From: Parietaria judaica
Taxonomy: Eukaryota > Streptophyta > Magnoliopsida > Rosales > Urticaceae
Assembly: GCA_954871525.1 (NCBI GenBank)
Contig: OX940865.1
Coordinates: forward strand, 18,552,606-18,616,605
Direction: 5' to 3'
Length of the DNA: 64,000 nt
Shown here: piece after piece, positions 43,531-56,087 of the stretch
How the letters are laid out: the number at the start of each line of letters is the position of its first letter
Position numbering within the stretch: the stretch's first letter is position 1
The notes under the pieces: model-generated
Database searches by the model: none
Seen by the model: only the letters and a program-made list of their open reading frames with translations
Told to the model about the DNA's origin: nothing
Program-made: the position numbers and the translations under genes

Positions 43531-45561
43531 AGAATTATGAGAGTCAATTAAATATAATTATTAATGAGTATGTATTTTATTAATATACTCGCATGTCATG
43601 TTAAGTGTTTTAATATTAATTTTTTTTACTTAAATATTTTTCTATAAAATAGATATATTTAAAATCGAATTTAAGCAATTAATTCACTACAATACCCACT
43701 TGTTATAATAATCCACACACCCATATATACAATTATATATATATATGATGTATCTCAAATTTAAATATTAATTTTGTCCACACGAACATACAAAATAGAC
43801 AAGTCTTGTCCCAGAAAAAAAACCCCCACTAAGTGATAGTATGTGGTTCGCGTGGAGTAAAAAAAGTGACGTTTAAAATCAACCCGTATAATAAAAATAA
43901 TAATTATGGTTGGATTTAAATGTTCACTTTGATTTATTATATATTGTATTGACCAAACATGGCATGATAGCTTGTGTATAGTGGGCAACATTTCATTATC
44001 ATTTCTTCATCGCACGTTATTTTCAAGGAAATTTTGTTTTGAAATATATGGTATAATAAGCTTTTTATATGATTAAAGTTCTCTACAATAAATTGACGGA
44101 GAAATAATTAATACAAGCTTATTCGAGCTTAAGAAGAGTAGTGTCTTTTATTTATTTATTTATTTATCTGTCTATCAACCTCAAAATTATATAATTGCAT
44201 GGACTTTTGAGACTTGTGGAGAAATATTATGTTGACTATTGAATAAAAACGTTAAGACTTGAAATGGGACACATAAACAAACGTTTTCTTACAAGATCGT
44301 GACTTCCTTTATTTTTTAGCCACATATTAATTATTATATTGTTTAATGTGTAAAATAGATACTAACTTCGTAACTTTATAGTTTATAAAATCTGAACCAT
44401 CTTAGAACTATCGTAAAGTTTTCATGCAAAGAAACTCGGGACAAGTAAGACAAAGTCTTTTTTTTTTTTTTTGCTACGCACAAAGACTTATTGTAAATTG
44501 GAACATACACGAAAACAAAAGAGTTCGAGAGAGTAAGTTCAAAATCCAATTTAACAATTATTACTCCAAATTGGCTTGAATTATTTTTATTTAAGGCGAA
44601 TTCGAACGATTTATTATTAATTTATTTTCATAAATAAATATCATATTAATATTCACCAGTACTACCGAGCTATCTTTTTTACTTAGAAGTAAAGTGTGAA
44701 TAAGCATTGCATGATATGCCAAAGATGATTAGGTATGAACTCGCTTTTATTCATGAGTAGGAAAATAATTTGAAAAACAGAGATTCAAATCAATGTTATA
44801 CTAATGCTAGAGTTATTGCTCATAAACAATTATTTTTTAACTACGTGAAAGATGTTGTATTCTTTTTTAAATAAAACCTAAATATGGGGCGTAAACCGAA
44901 GCAATGTTTTAGGTGGATGTCATCAACGTATAATTAAAGAATAATAATGGCAAATAAGTATGCATATATTCAAAGAGAAGCCACAATTTTCAAGTAAATC
45001 TAACACCTCTCTTGATTTATAACATTATAAAGGAAACCAAATTCAAATCTATTGAAAGTAGAGTATTTGATAAACGAGTGCGTGATGACTTTTTTTCACG
45101 GAAAATGAAGACTCGATTTTTTATTTTCTTTTAAATCGAACCCGAATCTAAAAAAGATATCCCAAAAAATCAAAGAAATTACTTGTCGACTTATTACATT
45201 AGTTGATGACTTTTAGGTGTAAATTTTTATATAATTTATTATATAGTATAGTAGGGCATATAATCTGTTGCAAACCTATTTGTTTAACTTATACTGCATA
45301 TTTAACCATTTCCAATAATTACAAATTATTTGAGCGCTAAATAACAAAATAAACAAAGTCAACTAGGCTCGTAAAGGAAATACCTAATATACCCTTCAAG
45401 AAGGCCGTCGTCACCATCCTGTGGCTTTCCTATCCTTTTCACTTTTCCAATTAAATTCAAATCCTTAAAATCTCGAAAATTAAAATTAATAATAAAAAAA
45501 TAAAATAAAATAAAGCTTAACACAACTCAAGGGTTTCGAGTTCGGACAAAACTAACCAAAC

Positions 45562-45562
<1 letters not shown>

Positions 45563-45598
<36 letters not shown>

Positions 45599-45690
45599 CT
45601 CTCTCTATAAATCCCTTCCTTTCTCTCTCTAACCAGATTTTCTCACTCCAAAACTAACGGCAATTTCTCTCTCTCTCTCTCGGAAAGAGA
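45563..45690 (+). promoter_or_regulatory. CT-rich leader of the NT-C2 gene
   Basis: A (CT)n run at 45563-45593, further CT stretches to 45690 and a TATAAAT at 45606-45612 precede the ATG at 45722. CT-rich leaders are common in plant genes. Confidence 0.5.
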
Positions 45691-45721
45691 CCGGAGATTC
45701 TCTCTGCAAGATCGGAGAGGA

Positions 45722-48536
45722 ATGGTGGTGAAGATGATCAAGTGGCGACCGTGGCCTCCGCCGCCGGTGACGCGCCGCTACGAGGTCCGCCTCGCCGTGC
45801 GCCGCCTGGACCTCGGCGATCCTTCGCCGGCGCCGGAGGGCGACGCCGGGAAGCTGCGCGTGGAGGTCCGGTGGAAGGGGCCGAAGGTCGCCCTGAGCTC
45901 GCTCCGGCGACCGGCCGTGAAGACGAACTTCACCGCGGAGGTCGAAGCCGCCTCGGGGCGGAGCGCCGTCGAGTGGGACGGCGAGGAGTTCCGCAGCGAC
46001 TGCGCTTTCTCGATCTGCAAGGACAATGCGTTTCTTCCATGGGAGATCGGCTTCACCGTGTCCAATGTGAGCTCTCTTCTTCTGTGAATTTGGAATTTTG
46101 TGAGATCGAGTACGAATTTGGGGTTTCGCGTTGAGGAATTTGGTCAAAGTGTGATCATTTTTGGATGATTGTGTTTGTTTTTGGGATCCTTAATTGAAAG
46201 ATTTCTAGATCTTATTGTCGCTTTTTTTTCTTAGATTTTCGGTTTTTCGATTGTGTAGAGAGAGAATTCAATGTTAATTTGTCGATTTTATTTTTTATGT
46301 TCTTTAGTTTTTAACGTTGAAAGAGTGCCAAATGATCTCAATGGCGCTAACCCCGGTAATCTCGTAATCCAGAGATTGAATCAAGGATCGAAGAGCAAGA
46401 TCATTGTCGGGACGGGGTCGCTGAATCTTTCGGAGCACGTTTCGGCTGCTGAACAGAAAGAGCTCGAATTGAGCATCCCGCTCACAACCTGTGGCGTCCC
46501 CGTGGAGCCTTGCCCCACTCTTTCGGTAAGTGTTCCGCCTTTCCGTTTTGGATTTTGCACGAATTTTGGATGGTCGTGTTCGTTTCATTTTCTGATCTCG
46601 CGCTTGGGTAATCCATACAGATATCACTCAGCTTTCTTGAGCTGAGAACAGGACAAGAAACTGCAGAGTCGGTAGAAAGATCGATCGTGCCTGTTCCATT
46701 AGAAACCGTTTCACCGGAGAAAGACGAGCTTTCTGCGCTCAAAGCTGGTCTTAGAAAAGTGAAAATATTTACGGGGTACGTTTCTTCAAGGAAAGCCAAA
46801 AAGGCATGCCGCGAGGAGGATGGTAGTGAAGGCCGGGGCTCGACCAAAAGCGACGGCGATTACAACTACCCGTTTGACTCGGATTCGGCAGACGACTTCG
46901 AGGACGGCGAATCAGACGAAGGAAAAGCAGACATTGCTGTTAGTGTTAGGAAGTCGTTTAGTTACGGACCTCTGGCGTATGCAAACTATGCCGGAGGATT
47001 GTTTTGCTCAAACACGAGGATCAATGGCGGAGATGAGGATTGGGTGTACTACAGCAATCGTAAAGCTGACGCGGCGTATGAAAATGTTGAGGATTCAAGC
47101 GCATCAGTGTCGGAACCGTCGTTGCCCCACAGTTCGAAACGAGGCTTGTTATCGTGGAAGAAGAGAAAGCTGAGCTTCAGGTCCCCTAAACCCAAGGGAG
47201 AACCGTTGCTCAAACGAGCTTATGGCGAAGAAGGTGGCGATGACATTGATTTCGACCGCCGGCAGCTCAGCTCAGATGAATCCCTCTCGCTCGGGGTGAG
47301 CACTAATTAATATCATTTCGTATATATAATTATATTTTATTTATAAGTTGCAATTGGCTTAGGTAGGAGTACGGAACTTAATCTGCTAAGTTTCTATAGC
47401 AAATTCTCACCCGGTCCTGTTTTGTTAATATGTTGGCTCTCGGCTCCGTCTCCTGTTAGAGCTAGTTTAAGATCTCATAATCCACTAGACTACTTTTGGT
47501 CACAGGATACCTGGATGTTGATTATGTTCTGATAGAGATGTGAAATCTGTTTTGGCAGCAGCGCCACAAAACCGAAGAGGATTTATCTGCACATCGGTCG
47601 TCGATTTCCGATTTTGGGGATGACAATTTTGCCGTTGGCATTTGGGAGAACAAAGAAGTGACGAGCCGTGATGGGCACATGAAGCTCCAAACCCAGGTTT
47701 TCTTTGCTTCGATTGACCAGCGGAGTGAACGGGCTGCGGGAGAGAGTGCGTGCACCGCTCTAGTCGCCGTTGTAGCGGATTGGCTCCAGAACAACAAAGA
47801 CGAATTGCCCATCAAGTCCCAGTTCGACAGCCTCATCCGAGAGGGCTCTTCCGAGTGGAGGCGCCTCTGCGAGAACGAAGCTTACCGGGAGCGGTTTCCC
47901 GACCGGCACTTTGATCTCGAGACCGTCCTGCAAGCCAAAATCCGTCCACTCTCAGTGTCCCCGCAGAAATCGTTCATTGGGTTTTTCCATCCCGAGAAGA
48001 CGGACGAGGGCAGTTTCGATTTTTTACACGGCGCCATGTCGTTCGACAACATTTGGGACGAGATCAGCTCTGCGGCGGCAGATTGCCGGGGCAGCAGCGA
48101 GCCCCATGTGTATATAGTGAGCTGGAACGATCATTTTTTTGTCCTCAAGGTCGATCCCGAGGCATTCTACATTGTCGACACGCTCGGGGAGAGGCTCTTC
48201 GAGGGCTGCGATCAAGCCTACATCTTGAAGTTCGACTCAAACACGATCATTCAAAAGATACCATGCGCCACGCAAGCATCGGATGAGAAGACGGGTGACG
48301 AGAGCTCTACTGGGGAGTCGTCAGAGATAAAGCCGGACGAGACAGCGGAGATTCTGTGTCGGGGGAAGGAATCATGCAAAGAGTACATAAAGAGCTTCTT
48401 GGCGGCGATTCCTTTAAGAGAATTACAAGCGGACATGAAAAAAGGATTGGCTTCGGCTCCGATTCACCAGCGGTTGCAGATCGAGTTCAGCTTCACTCGC
48501 CCCTTTCAACTGCCGGAACCGGAAGTTGCCACGTAA
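45722..48536 (+). CDS. NT-C2 domain protein (plant-specific, EEIG1/EHBP1-type N-terminal C2)
   Basis: Four exons: 45722..46066, 46373..46525, 46621..47295, 47559..48536. All are GT-AG and phase 0, giving 716 aa. The NT-C2 domain fills about the first 190 residues: MVVKMIKWRPWPPPPVTRRY, VEVRWKGPK, LRRPAVKTNFT, WDGEEFRSDCAFS, NAFLPWEIGFTVSN, then LNQGSKSKIIVGTGSLNLSE and LSFLELRTGQE. Next come KAGLRKVKIFTGYVSSRKAK, an acidic patch, and DWVYYSNRKAD. A conserved plant C-terminal region follows: LSFRSPKPKGEPLLKRAYGE, GDDIDFDRRQLSSDE, SRDGHMKLQTQVFFASIDQR, ESACTALVAVVADWL, FDLETVLQAKIRPLSV, FFVLKVDPEAFYIVDTLGER. C2 domains of this type are linked to membrane or cytoskeleton attachment; the exact role here is unknown. 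An alternative acceptor at 46307 breaks the frame, so 46372 was chosen. Confidence 0.85.
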
Positions 48537-50714
48537 TCTAGTGTAAATCTTAGGGAGTGTGATATAACTAGTCTAACAAGTCTATGTCTTCTTTTGTGTA
48601 TGTTTGTAATGGAAAGTTTTGGTAACGTGTCTTCTAAGTTAGACATGGAAATTAAAGTGTTTCGTTAATTTTAACTTTTTTTTTTAATTATAACAACCAA
48701 GTAATAATTTTTATTTTTATTTTAACTTCTCCTCGCAACTATATTCCCTTTTTGATGGAAAGCCCAAAATCAATCAAATTCAGATTCTTTGATATTCTGA
48801 ATTCCAATACAACACGCATTGGGATAATGTGCTTGAATTTATTTATTTATTTATTTATTTTGTAAATAATATTCCATTCCCAATTTGCTGCATCTCTTGA
48901 AAGGTACAAGCTTTTTTCAGTTTATAAGAAATAGAAAGAGCAAACTTTGGAAGCATGTGAGAAAGATTCTTAAACAATTTTTTAACCCCAAAGCTTCTAT
49001 TTGATACCCTCAAATCCACGTTCGGAATATTCTCTTTTATTAAAAGGTGGTTAATTTTGTTTTAATTTCTTTTTTGGGCTGTGACGGATTCAGGACACGA
49101 ATCTTGAAGGGCGAATAAATTTGAAAGAAGATAAATTTTGGGGTAAAATTGAAAAAAGATGAATACTAGAGGGGCGCGTGCCCTTTTTCACTATTAAGCG
49201 GTTCCGCCATTAGTCGTGGAAAATGGGCGGGTTTAAAATGTCGCGGGGCTTTCATTCTTATGTTTACATGATAATGTGGAAAAAATGTTGGCCTTATAAT
49301 CTCTAAAGTTGAGGGACAAAAACAGCTGTTACACAACAACATGATTTTCATTGACTTGGCTTTTACTCTGAATAGGGACATGGTAGGATCTATCTAGGAA
49401 AACAGATCAAAGTTTTGACCTCTTCTTTTATCTGTGGTTGACTTTTTCCATTTCTAAAAGTATAGTTATGATTAAAGGACATGTGCTATTATGAATAATA
49501 ATTCACTCTTTATAGATGGTACTATCATCTAAAATCCACAAGTATACAAGTTGAATAGAAACATCAATCAAAGGTCAACAATTTTTAGCATGGTAAGATT
49601 TAACTTCCATCAGATTATTAATGAAGCCGATTTCTAGACTAATGAAATGCTCACACAATTCGGATTTCAATGAGAAACACGCATTCAAATCGGCTCACAC
49701 AACACATTCTTTAGCGTATCGGGGTGTAGGTGCTGTCCCATAACCCCGGTTTCGGCTAGTCCCGACGTCGGGGGTTATTGGAAAGGTTGTCGAATCGAGG
49801 CTTCTTCCTGAAAGAGCTCACGAAAACGAGCGTTGACGCTGCACGATCCTCGCTGCATCATGCATGGATGATTTTCTTCCTTTACTACTTGCTTATACAT
49901 CTTTTAATTGAGTTATTATTTCACTTTTCCTTATGTTTTTCTATGGTTGCTTTTATTTTAGGAAAATTACATTATATAGTGATCGGTCTCCTATATATTT
50001 ATATATATGGGCTTTTCCAAAATCGGAATTTGGGCTTAAAAAAAAGATAATAGCCCAACACGAAGGCTTCTTTAAATGGAGAAGATAAACATGGACAATT
50101 AATTAGCCTTTAGTATTTTGCCCATATAAACACAAAAGATGGCAAATCATCATACAAAGTTTGTTGGCGTGAAATGTTAATCATAAAAACCCCACAAAAC
50201 ACCTTTTTGCATATCATCAAATTATGCTTTCTTTAAATTATATTCCAAAGAAAAAGCTAACCATGTGCACCTTATCCCCACATCTTTATCTATTCTTCAA
50301 AATATAAAAAATAAAAAAACTTCCACGGACATTAATTAAAGCTTATATTATCTATACTGGTTCCGTATAATACTACTATAAATTGTGATTTTACACAATC
50401 ACTCAAAACCCCGTCCGGCGAAATTTGCACGACGATTCCTTAAAATCATATTGTAAAGTGAAAAACACGTTACTTTGCATGACGGGTTTTCTAATCCGTC
50501 ATGCAAGTACAACATTTTTCAAAAATTGCACGATATTTTTTTATTAAGCCGCCGTGCAAACTCTTAGTTTTTAGTAGCTATTCTACACGGATATAGAAGT
50601 TTAGAAAATAAAATATAGGAAAATAAATTACGTCTAAAAAGTTCACTAATTGAGCATGAAACTCGGGATACTAAAGATGATGGAACATTTGAGGTTAGAT
50701 TTTTACTTTCTGCT
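48537..50714. other. Spacer, no gene seen
   Basis: Contains TTTA repeats (48840-48860), AT-rich sequence, a frame at 49778-50050 without a domain, and the foldback sequence at 50425-50570. Confidence 0.5.
50425..50570. repeat. Foldback sequence with GCACGACG / TGCATGACGG words
   Basis: TTGCATGACGG (50475-50485) and CCGTCATGCAA (50496-50506) form a perfect 11-bp stem with a 10-nt loop. Related words flank it: TTTGCACGACG (about 50424) and CGCCGTGCAAA (about 50560). Repeated CCGTC/GACGG words resemble the subterminal repeats of CACTA-type transposons, but no CACTA terminus was found. Confidence 0.5.
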
Positions 50715-51734
50715 TCAGCAACAAAGCTCGCATTTCACCAACCCGTTTTCGTTGCACTCGGGGCATCGAACGTGGCGCGGCTCATCCCCGTCGTCTTTGA
50801 GGATTTTCTTGCTGCCGCTGCAGTTGAAGCAGACGGAGAAGCGGATGTTGGCGCAGGCTTGGCAGTGCGAGTGGAGCGGGATTCCGCTCAGGAGGCGCCT
50901 GAGGCTGCCCTGCTCATTGAGCACGCCCACCACCTCGTCTGCACCGCCGATGTAGCGTCCCCGTATGAAGAGCCTCGGCGGCATGACTCTTCCCTCCAAC
51001 ACTTCCCAAAGCTCCTCCCTGAACTCGCGGTGCAGTGCCACGTCTCTCTCGCAAAACGACACCTTGTAGCTCTCCAGCAGAAACCGAACCGCACTGCAAT
51101 CCTCGAACGTCTTCCTCACCCCGCGCAGGCTGGTCGTGTACAGGATGACCTTGTCGCTCCCTCCCGGCGGACACCTCTCTTCGAACTCCCCCAGCAACGA
51201 GTCGTCATTGTCATGATCCGCGCGATTAGCGCCTCCATTGTACCTCTCCTTTACATGTTTGGACGGTATCCCGTTGTCCTTTTGGGCATCATCGTCGTCC
51301 CCGGGATTCAGAGTAGTTTTCGGAACCTTCTCTTTCTCTTCCATGTCCAATATTACTGGCAAGTCTTCATGATTAGAGCCTGCATTGTAGCTCTCCTTCA
51401 AGCGTATGGACAACCCACTATTACCCTTTCCGAAGTCGCTTTCCCCGAGAATCGGTGTCTCTTTCGTGAGCTTCTCTTCGAACTCCAACAGTGACGAGTC
51501 CTCTTGATCATGATCATCATGGTTTGGTTCATGAGTAGTGCCTGCATTGTAGCTCTCCTTCAAGTGTTTGGACAAAGCGCCATTGCCCTTATGAATGTCG
51601 TTGTCCCCAGGTTCGGGTCTCGGTTTGTGGGGCTTCTCCGGCTGAAAGACGAGGCCTTGCGATGATGATCTCGGCGTGCCTATAGCTTGGATGATCTTGA
51701 GTTTCCTGAGGAGTTTAACCTTCATTCCTGTCAT
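50715..51734 (-). CDS. Glutaredoxin-domain protein of the plant CxxC-zinc-tail type, intronless
   Basis: 339 aa from ATG 51734. The glutaredoxin-like domain lies at about 184-285: VILYTTSLRGVRKTFEDCSA, VRFLLESYKVSFCERDVAL, LWEVLEGRVMPPRLFIRGRY, IGGADEVVGVLNEQGSLRRL. The classical CPYC/CxxS active site is replaced by SLRGVRKTFEDC, as is usual in this plant subfamily. The C-terminal 54 residues carry four CxxC pairs (CQAC, CFNC, CPEC, CELC), likely a zinc-binding fold. The N-terminal half is low-complexity, with three diverged ~45-residue repeats around LKESYNAG / VKERYNGG. Known members lack a settled biochemical role. Thiol oxidoreductase activity should not be assumed without the active-site pair. 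Confidence 0.88.
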   Translation of the reverse strand: MTGMKVKLLRKLKIIQAIGTPRSSSQGLVFQPEKPHKPRPEPGDNDIHKGNGALSKHLKESYNAGTTHEPNHDDHDQEDSSLLEFEEKLTKETPILGESDFGKGNSGLSIRLKESYNAGSNHEDLPVILDMEEKEKVPKTTLNPGDDDDAQKDNGIPSKHVKERYNGGANRADHDNDDSLLGEFEERCPPGGSDKVILYTTSLRGVRKTFEDCSAVRFLLESYKVSFCERDVALHREFREELWEVLEGRVMPPRLFIRGRYIGGADEVVGVLNEQGSLRRLLSGIPLHSHCQACANIRFSVCFNCSGSKKILKDDGDEPRHVRCPECNENGLVKCELCC

Positions 51735-54700
51735 GCCTCTCGTTTGGAAGTATCAATGGAGAATAATGAGCATGTGAAGAAAGTAGGACACTCTTGAAAA
51801 AGAGGGTCGAATGGATTAAAGCCTTAAGGGGTTGAGAGCGACTCTTTAGGCAAAAAACAAACGACATTAGTTTGGTGAAGGGTCTATTTTGGGTTGGGAA
51901 AGTGGCTGGAAAGTTTAAACTAGAATTAGTGTGTGTGTATATATATATATAAATTATTGTTTGCGACCCGACTCCGTTTCCTTGGCCCGGTCCATTCTGA
52001 AACTATGTGGTGCGACGTATTGACGAAGTTTTGTTAGAGTATGCCACGTGTAAATAAGGCATAAGTTTATAGGATATTTTGGGAGCTCCGTGGTGAATTT
52101 CAAAATTCGGCCGACCTTTTCGGATTATGGACTTATGTATTGGGTGTTTAGGCGTTAACTAACTAAACCGTCATTTTCTTTTTTCATATCAAATTAGATT
52201 CGGGCGAAAAATCTTTGTATAGGCATTGTTTATATTAACTAACCTAGTTGTCATTTACCTATTTTGCTCTCTTTGATCTCATAAATCCTTTTTCCGATCA
52301 TTGTGATTTCTTCCTGCTCGTTGTTTTCTTACCAAATTGGATTTCGACGGAAAATTTTTATGCGCAAATCTCTTTATTTTAGTTGCTTATAGAGTTTGAG
52401 TATATACATATAGTATATATTTTTATTTAGTCATGTATTAGGAGTGTCGAAGCACATTTTGAAGTGGAAAATAAAAAGAATGATATAGGCAGTAGAAGTA
52501 GGGACTCACTTGTCTCATTGACCCATCACCAACCATATTAATTAATCATGGTTAATGATTATCAATAGATTATGTTTTCCTAATTATTCCTTAACATCAT
52601 TGCATCTTCCTAAGACATTCGTTAAACCCTAGAAGATGTGAAAAAGGCTTATCTTCTTCACTAATGTCTCTAATGGAGAAACTTTTGTCACAAATGTATG
52701 TATACTATGTAATATGCAAAAGAAAAAAAATAAGAAGAAGAAGAAGAAGAAGAAAAATCAATGATTATAGAAAGAAAGATAAATAATGTCACAAATAATG
52801 TCATGCCTCAGATTATTCAACCCAGCAAAAGCCACCTCTCTTTTTCCTTTCATTACTTTGGATTTTGGAGCCATTTAATTTACAACACCAATAAATATTT
52901 ATCTAATTTATACATATATATATATAATTATATCTATACAAACAAACGGTAGAGAATGCAAGCATGCATGGTCATCTAGAAAAATAAAATAAATTATTGT
53001 GAAAATGTTGCATGGATTAGATCAGATATATGTATAAGCTCAATTTACATAAGGAATGCTAAAAGTTATCATTTGGCCTTTGACAAATTCTGAAATTCAG
53101 AAAAGTTGAAAGCTTAGTAAGATAATGACATCATCACCATGTATTTGACATGATAAGACGTGGATTGTAGATACGTCAAAAAAAAAAAAAAAAAAAAAAG
53201 ACATGGATTGTAGCTTTACATATATATTTTACATGTTAGCTTTAGGCTGTTTTTGATCCACCGATCACGCCTTAATTAGATGTTGCTATGGCCTATGAGC
53301 ATGAACAGTTAATAAATCTAATGACTATAGTTTCACTTTACATATATATATATATATTGTGGTGCTTCGTAACAGCAAAGTCCCTTGCTTAACTGGTTTG
53401 AAAAACTAGTTTTGCAATTTGGTTTGGGAAACCAATTTGAGAGTTTAGTCGGAAATTAGTTTGGGAGTTTGATTTTTGAAACACTGTTTGTAGATTTATG
53501 GTTGAATTTAAATGAAAAAAAAAATGTAATAAAATACAATTTATGTTACCAAAAATAAAGTATGTTTTATTTGAAAGTAATATATATTAATATTATTTCT
53601 AAAAAAATTTCCCATAATACAAAAATTATTCATATTTCATGACTCTAATTACATGTTTAAATAATGTAATATATAAAGTAGTAAATATTTCGTTTCAAGA
53701 GTTTATATCATTGTAATTAAGTTAGTATTTAATAGTATACACAATTTAAGTAAATTTGTTAATATGATAGTAATATCATTAGAATATATCATTATATATA
53801 AAATGATTTTAATAATTTATGATAATATATTACTATGATTTTATTTTGTACGATTGAGTTGAAGACGAAAGACAAAAAACAAGTTCAAGTCGATTTCTGT
53901 TTTCCTTAATTAAAATTTCAGTGGTCTGCAAGACCGATCTCATAAAACAGAGACAACTGGTAACCAAACGTGTTCTGCGAAACCAATATGACACTATTTA
54001 AAACCAAAACCAGAAACTGGTCTCGGAGACCATAACCAAACGCCGCCGAGGTTTTTTAGTGTATATTTAAGTTTTCAATTTCCTTCGCTAAAAAGCTTGG
54101 TCTTATTTCTATCGCTTTTACTGATATGCCGGTTCCTTTATCATCGCTTTACTATTCTTGTCGTTCAATTCTAATGTCGTTTTACTTGCCTAATTTATTC
54201 TTCTGATTTCATGTCGTTTTTTATTATTGTCGTTTAACTTTCGTGTCACTTTTTATTCTTGTCGTTTTTCTTCGTTTATGCCGTCTCTATCTTTGTTCCT
54301 GTCATGTTTAGAACTTAATGTCGTTTTTCTTTCTTGTCTTACTTTGGTTAAAGTTCTTTGCTTTTCCAATATTTAATGCATTTATTTATTATATATACAC
54401 AAAGATACTTTTAAAGAGATGGAAGTTGTTAGACTCCTCTTTTACTGATTCTTTTTTAATGAAAACAGAATAACATCTTAATTAACAGTCCTACTTAACA
54501 ACAATTATGATTTCACAATCCTAAGTAACAAAATTACGGAAATATCATGGCGAACACTGTTAATTCTGCAACGGAAGTTTTATTTTTTTCAGTCTGTGGT
54601 GGTAAAATACACAACAAACTCGATAAAGTAATAGTCGGGACTTAAAAATGTTCAAAAGGAAATCGTACTGGATGATTTTTTTTTACAGAGAAACGCGTAC

Positions 54701-54745
54701 GGGCATCGATTCATCAACTATGCAAACCTTTCATTTCGTGCAGCT
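51735..54745. other. Spacer between the glutaredoxin-like and ML genes
   Basis: No gene recognised. It contains a GAA run near 52733-52755, poly(A) near 53177-53198 and TA repeats. 53385-54060 is rich in AAACCA/TGGTTT words and ends with a 'ggtctcggagaccataaccaaac' stretch, likely a decayed transposon. A TGTCGTTT cluster lies at 54175-54326. Confidence 0.5.
54175..54326. repeat. Cluster of five exact TGTCGTTT words
   Basis: Exact words at 54175, 54212, 54228, 54260 and 54319, all on the plus strand, with near-matches (TGTCGTTC, TGTCACTT, TGCCGTCT) between. Confidence 0.85.
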
Positions 54746-55821
54746 CTAGCTATCGGCGACAGACGGTGCCCAAAACTGGATTTTGAAGTCAAAGGTGATG
54801 CACGTGAGCTCCTTTTTGTCCTTCTCGTCGACCATTGTCATCATAAGAGTGTACGAGCCCTGTGATCGAATAAAACCAGTCAGAAACGCGTACTAATCGA
54901 CCTATCGCAGCTTTTATAGAATCCTATAAAGCAAACATTAGGAAAAGCATTTCGCCGAATCCAGTAACCTTAGAGCTACGAATTTATTTCGAGACAAATA
55001 TTTTACCGACAGGACTAAACCACAAAAAGCTAATTTTAGCGGTTAAATATGCTTATTCGTTTGAAAAGTGAGCCATACAGGTGGAGTGAAGGACGGAAGC
55101 GTCTGAGAGTGGGAAATCACGAAATCACCGGCTGCGACGGGGCAAGTGGTCTCTTCCTCTAGCTTATGAGTCTCTTCGTAAATGTAGAATCCGTAGAACG
55201 CAACATTAATCTTCAATTCTCCCCCAGAAATCGGTACATCTGATAAAAAAATCATCCCAACTTCAGTCATTTCCAAACAAAGAACCAATAACCAACCTCC
55301 ATTACCCCAATACTCTACCTGTAGTTGCAGAAATTCTGAAGGTCGCGGCCTTGCCACTCTTAACCGGGTTCGGATTTATATCGACTCCCGAAACCTTCAC
55401 TGCGTAGTCCGCATTCTTATCTACACAGATCACAGATTTCCAGTCAAATATCAAATCCCAATACACAAATTGATACACTGAAACTCTCTATGATTCATCA
55501 CACAAAAACATGTCAGTATTGACTTGTTCCTGAGCAATTTAATTAAGACTCCACAAGTTTTATCTTCTTTTGTGTGTGTGTATTTGCAAAATATAAAAAT
55601 GGTAGATTTCATATGGTGACTTGATCTCCGATCCAAGCATGCACAATCAGTACGAGTACAGATCCTTAAGCCGAAGAAGCCAAAAACAGCGATATCGCAC
55701 GAAATCATAGATCTGATCGGAAGTTACCGCAGTATTTGACTTCGGTGGTCTTGGCTCGACTGAGAGAAGCGATGGAGCAGAGAGCAAGAAGAAACACGGC
55801 GATGATCTTGGTTCCTGCCAT
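54746..55821 (-). CDS. ML (MD-2-related lipid recognition) domain protein, NPC2-like, secreted/vacuolar
   Basis: Four exons reading minus: 55821..55728, 55420..55319, 55239..55079, 54859..54746. All are GT-AG with phases fitting, giving 156 aa. Residues 1-23 (MAGTKIIAVFLLALCSIASL) are a signal peptide. The mature part has VKYCDKNADYAVKVSGVDIN, PVKSGKAATFRISATTDVPI, GGELKINVAFYGFYIYEETH, TTCPVAAGDFVISHSQTLP and GSYTLMMTMVD...LTCITFDFKI, the ML beta-sandwich with Cys at 31, 98 and 139. Plant members are annotated as phosphatidylglycerol/phosphatidylinositol transfer-like or sterol-binding proteins; the ligand here is not shown. A telo-box word lies just upstream of the ATG. Confidence 0.9.
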
Positions 55822-55856
55822 TTCCGCAATCCCACGAAATCGAGAAGAATCCAGCG

Positions 55857-55865
55857 CTAGGGTTT
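55857..55865 (-). promoter_or_regulatory. Telo-box (AAACCCTAG) upstream of the ML gene
   Basis: On the minus strand AAACCCTAG ends 36 nt before the ATG at 55821. Telo-boxes near starts are common in plant housekeeping genes. Confidence 0.4.
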
Positions 55866-56087
55866 ACCAGGGGGGGCAGAGAGAGAAAGAGAGAGAGGGA
55901 GATGATTGATATGGATGAGGATGACGTAAGCCCGGTAGTTATTGTCAGAGCAGAGGAACGTTGGGTGGAAGGAGTTATCTTTTTTGGTCAAACATAACAA
56001 ATCAATTATTTTTCGTAATTTATAATCATAAATCTTTTTTTTAGAGATAAACAGTAAAGCCATAAAGTATTCGAAGTTCAAAATAAA

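Larger units (their letters stand above)
42906..45721. other. Spacer, no gene seen until the NT-C2 leader
   Basis: AT-rich. A ~110-bp imperfect duplication lies at 43316-43414 and 43420-43530. From about 45540 the sequence turns CT-rich and forms the leader of the NT-C2 gene. Confidence 0.5.

Noticed and set aside
45742..46134. Plus- and minus-strand frames of 95-172 codons in the first NT-C2 exon
   Set aside because: Shadows of the GC-rich exon; the NT-C2 frame has clear family motifs.
49680..50050. Sequence around 'ggggtgtaggtgctgtcccataaccccgg' and a 90-codon frame
   Set aside because: No domain, no paired ends, no clear repeat; left as spacer.
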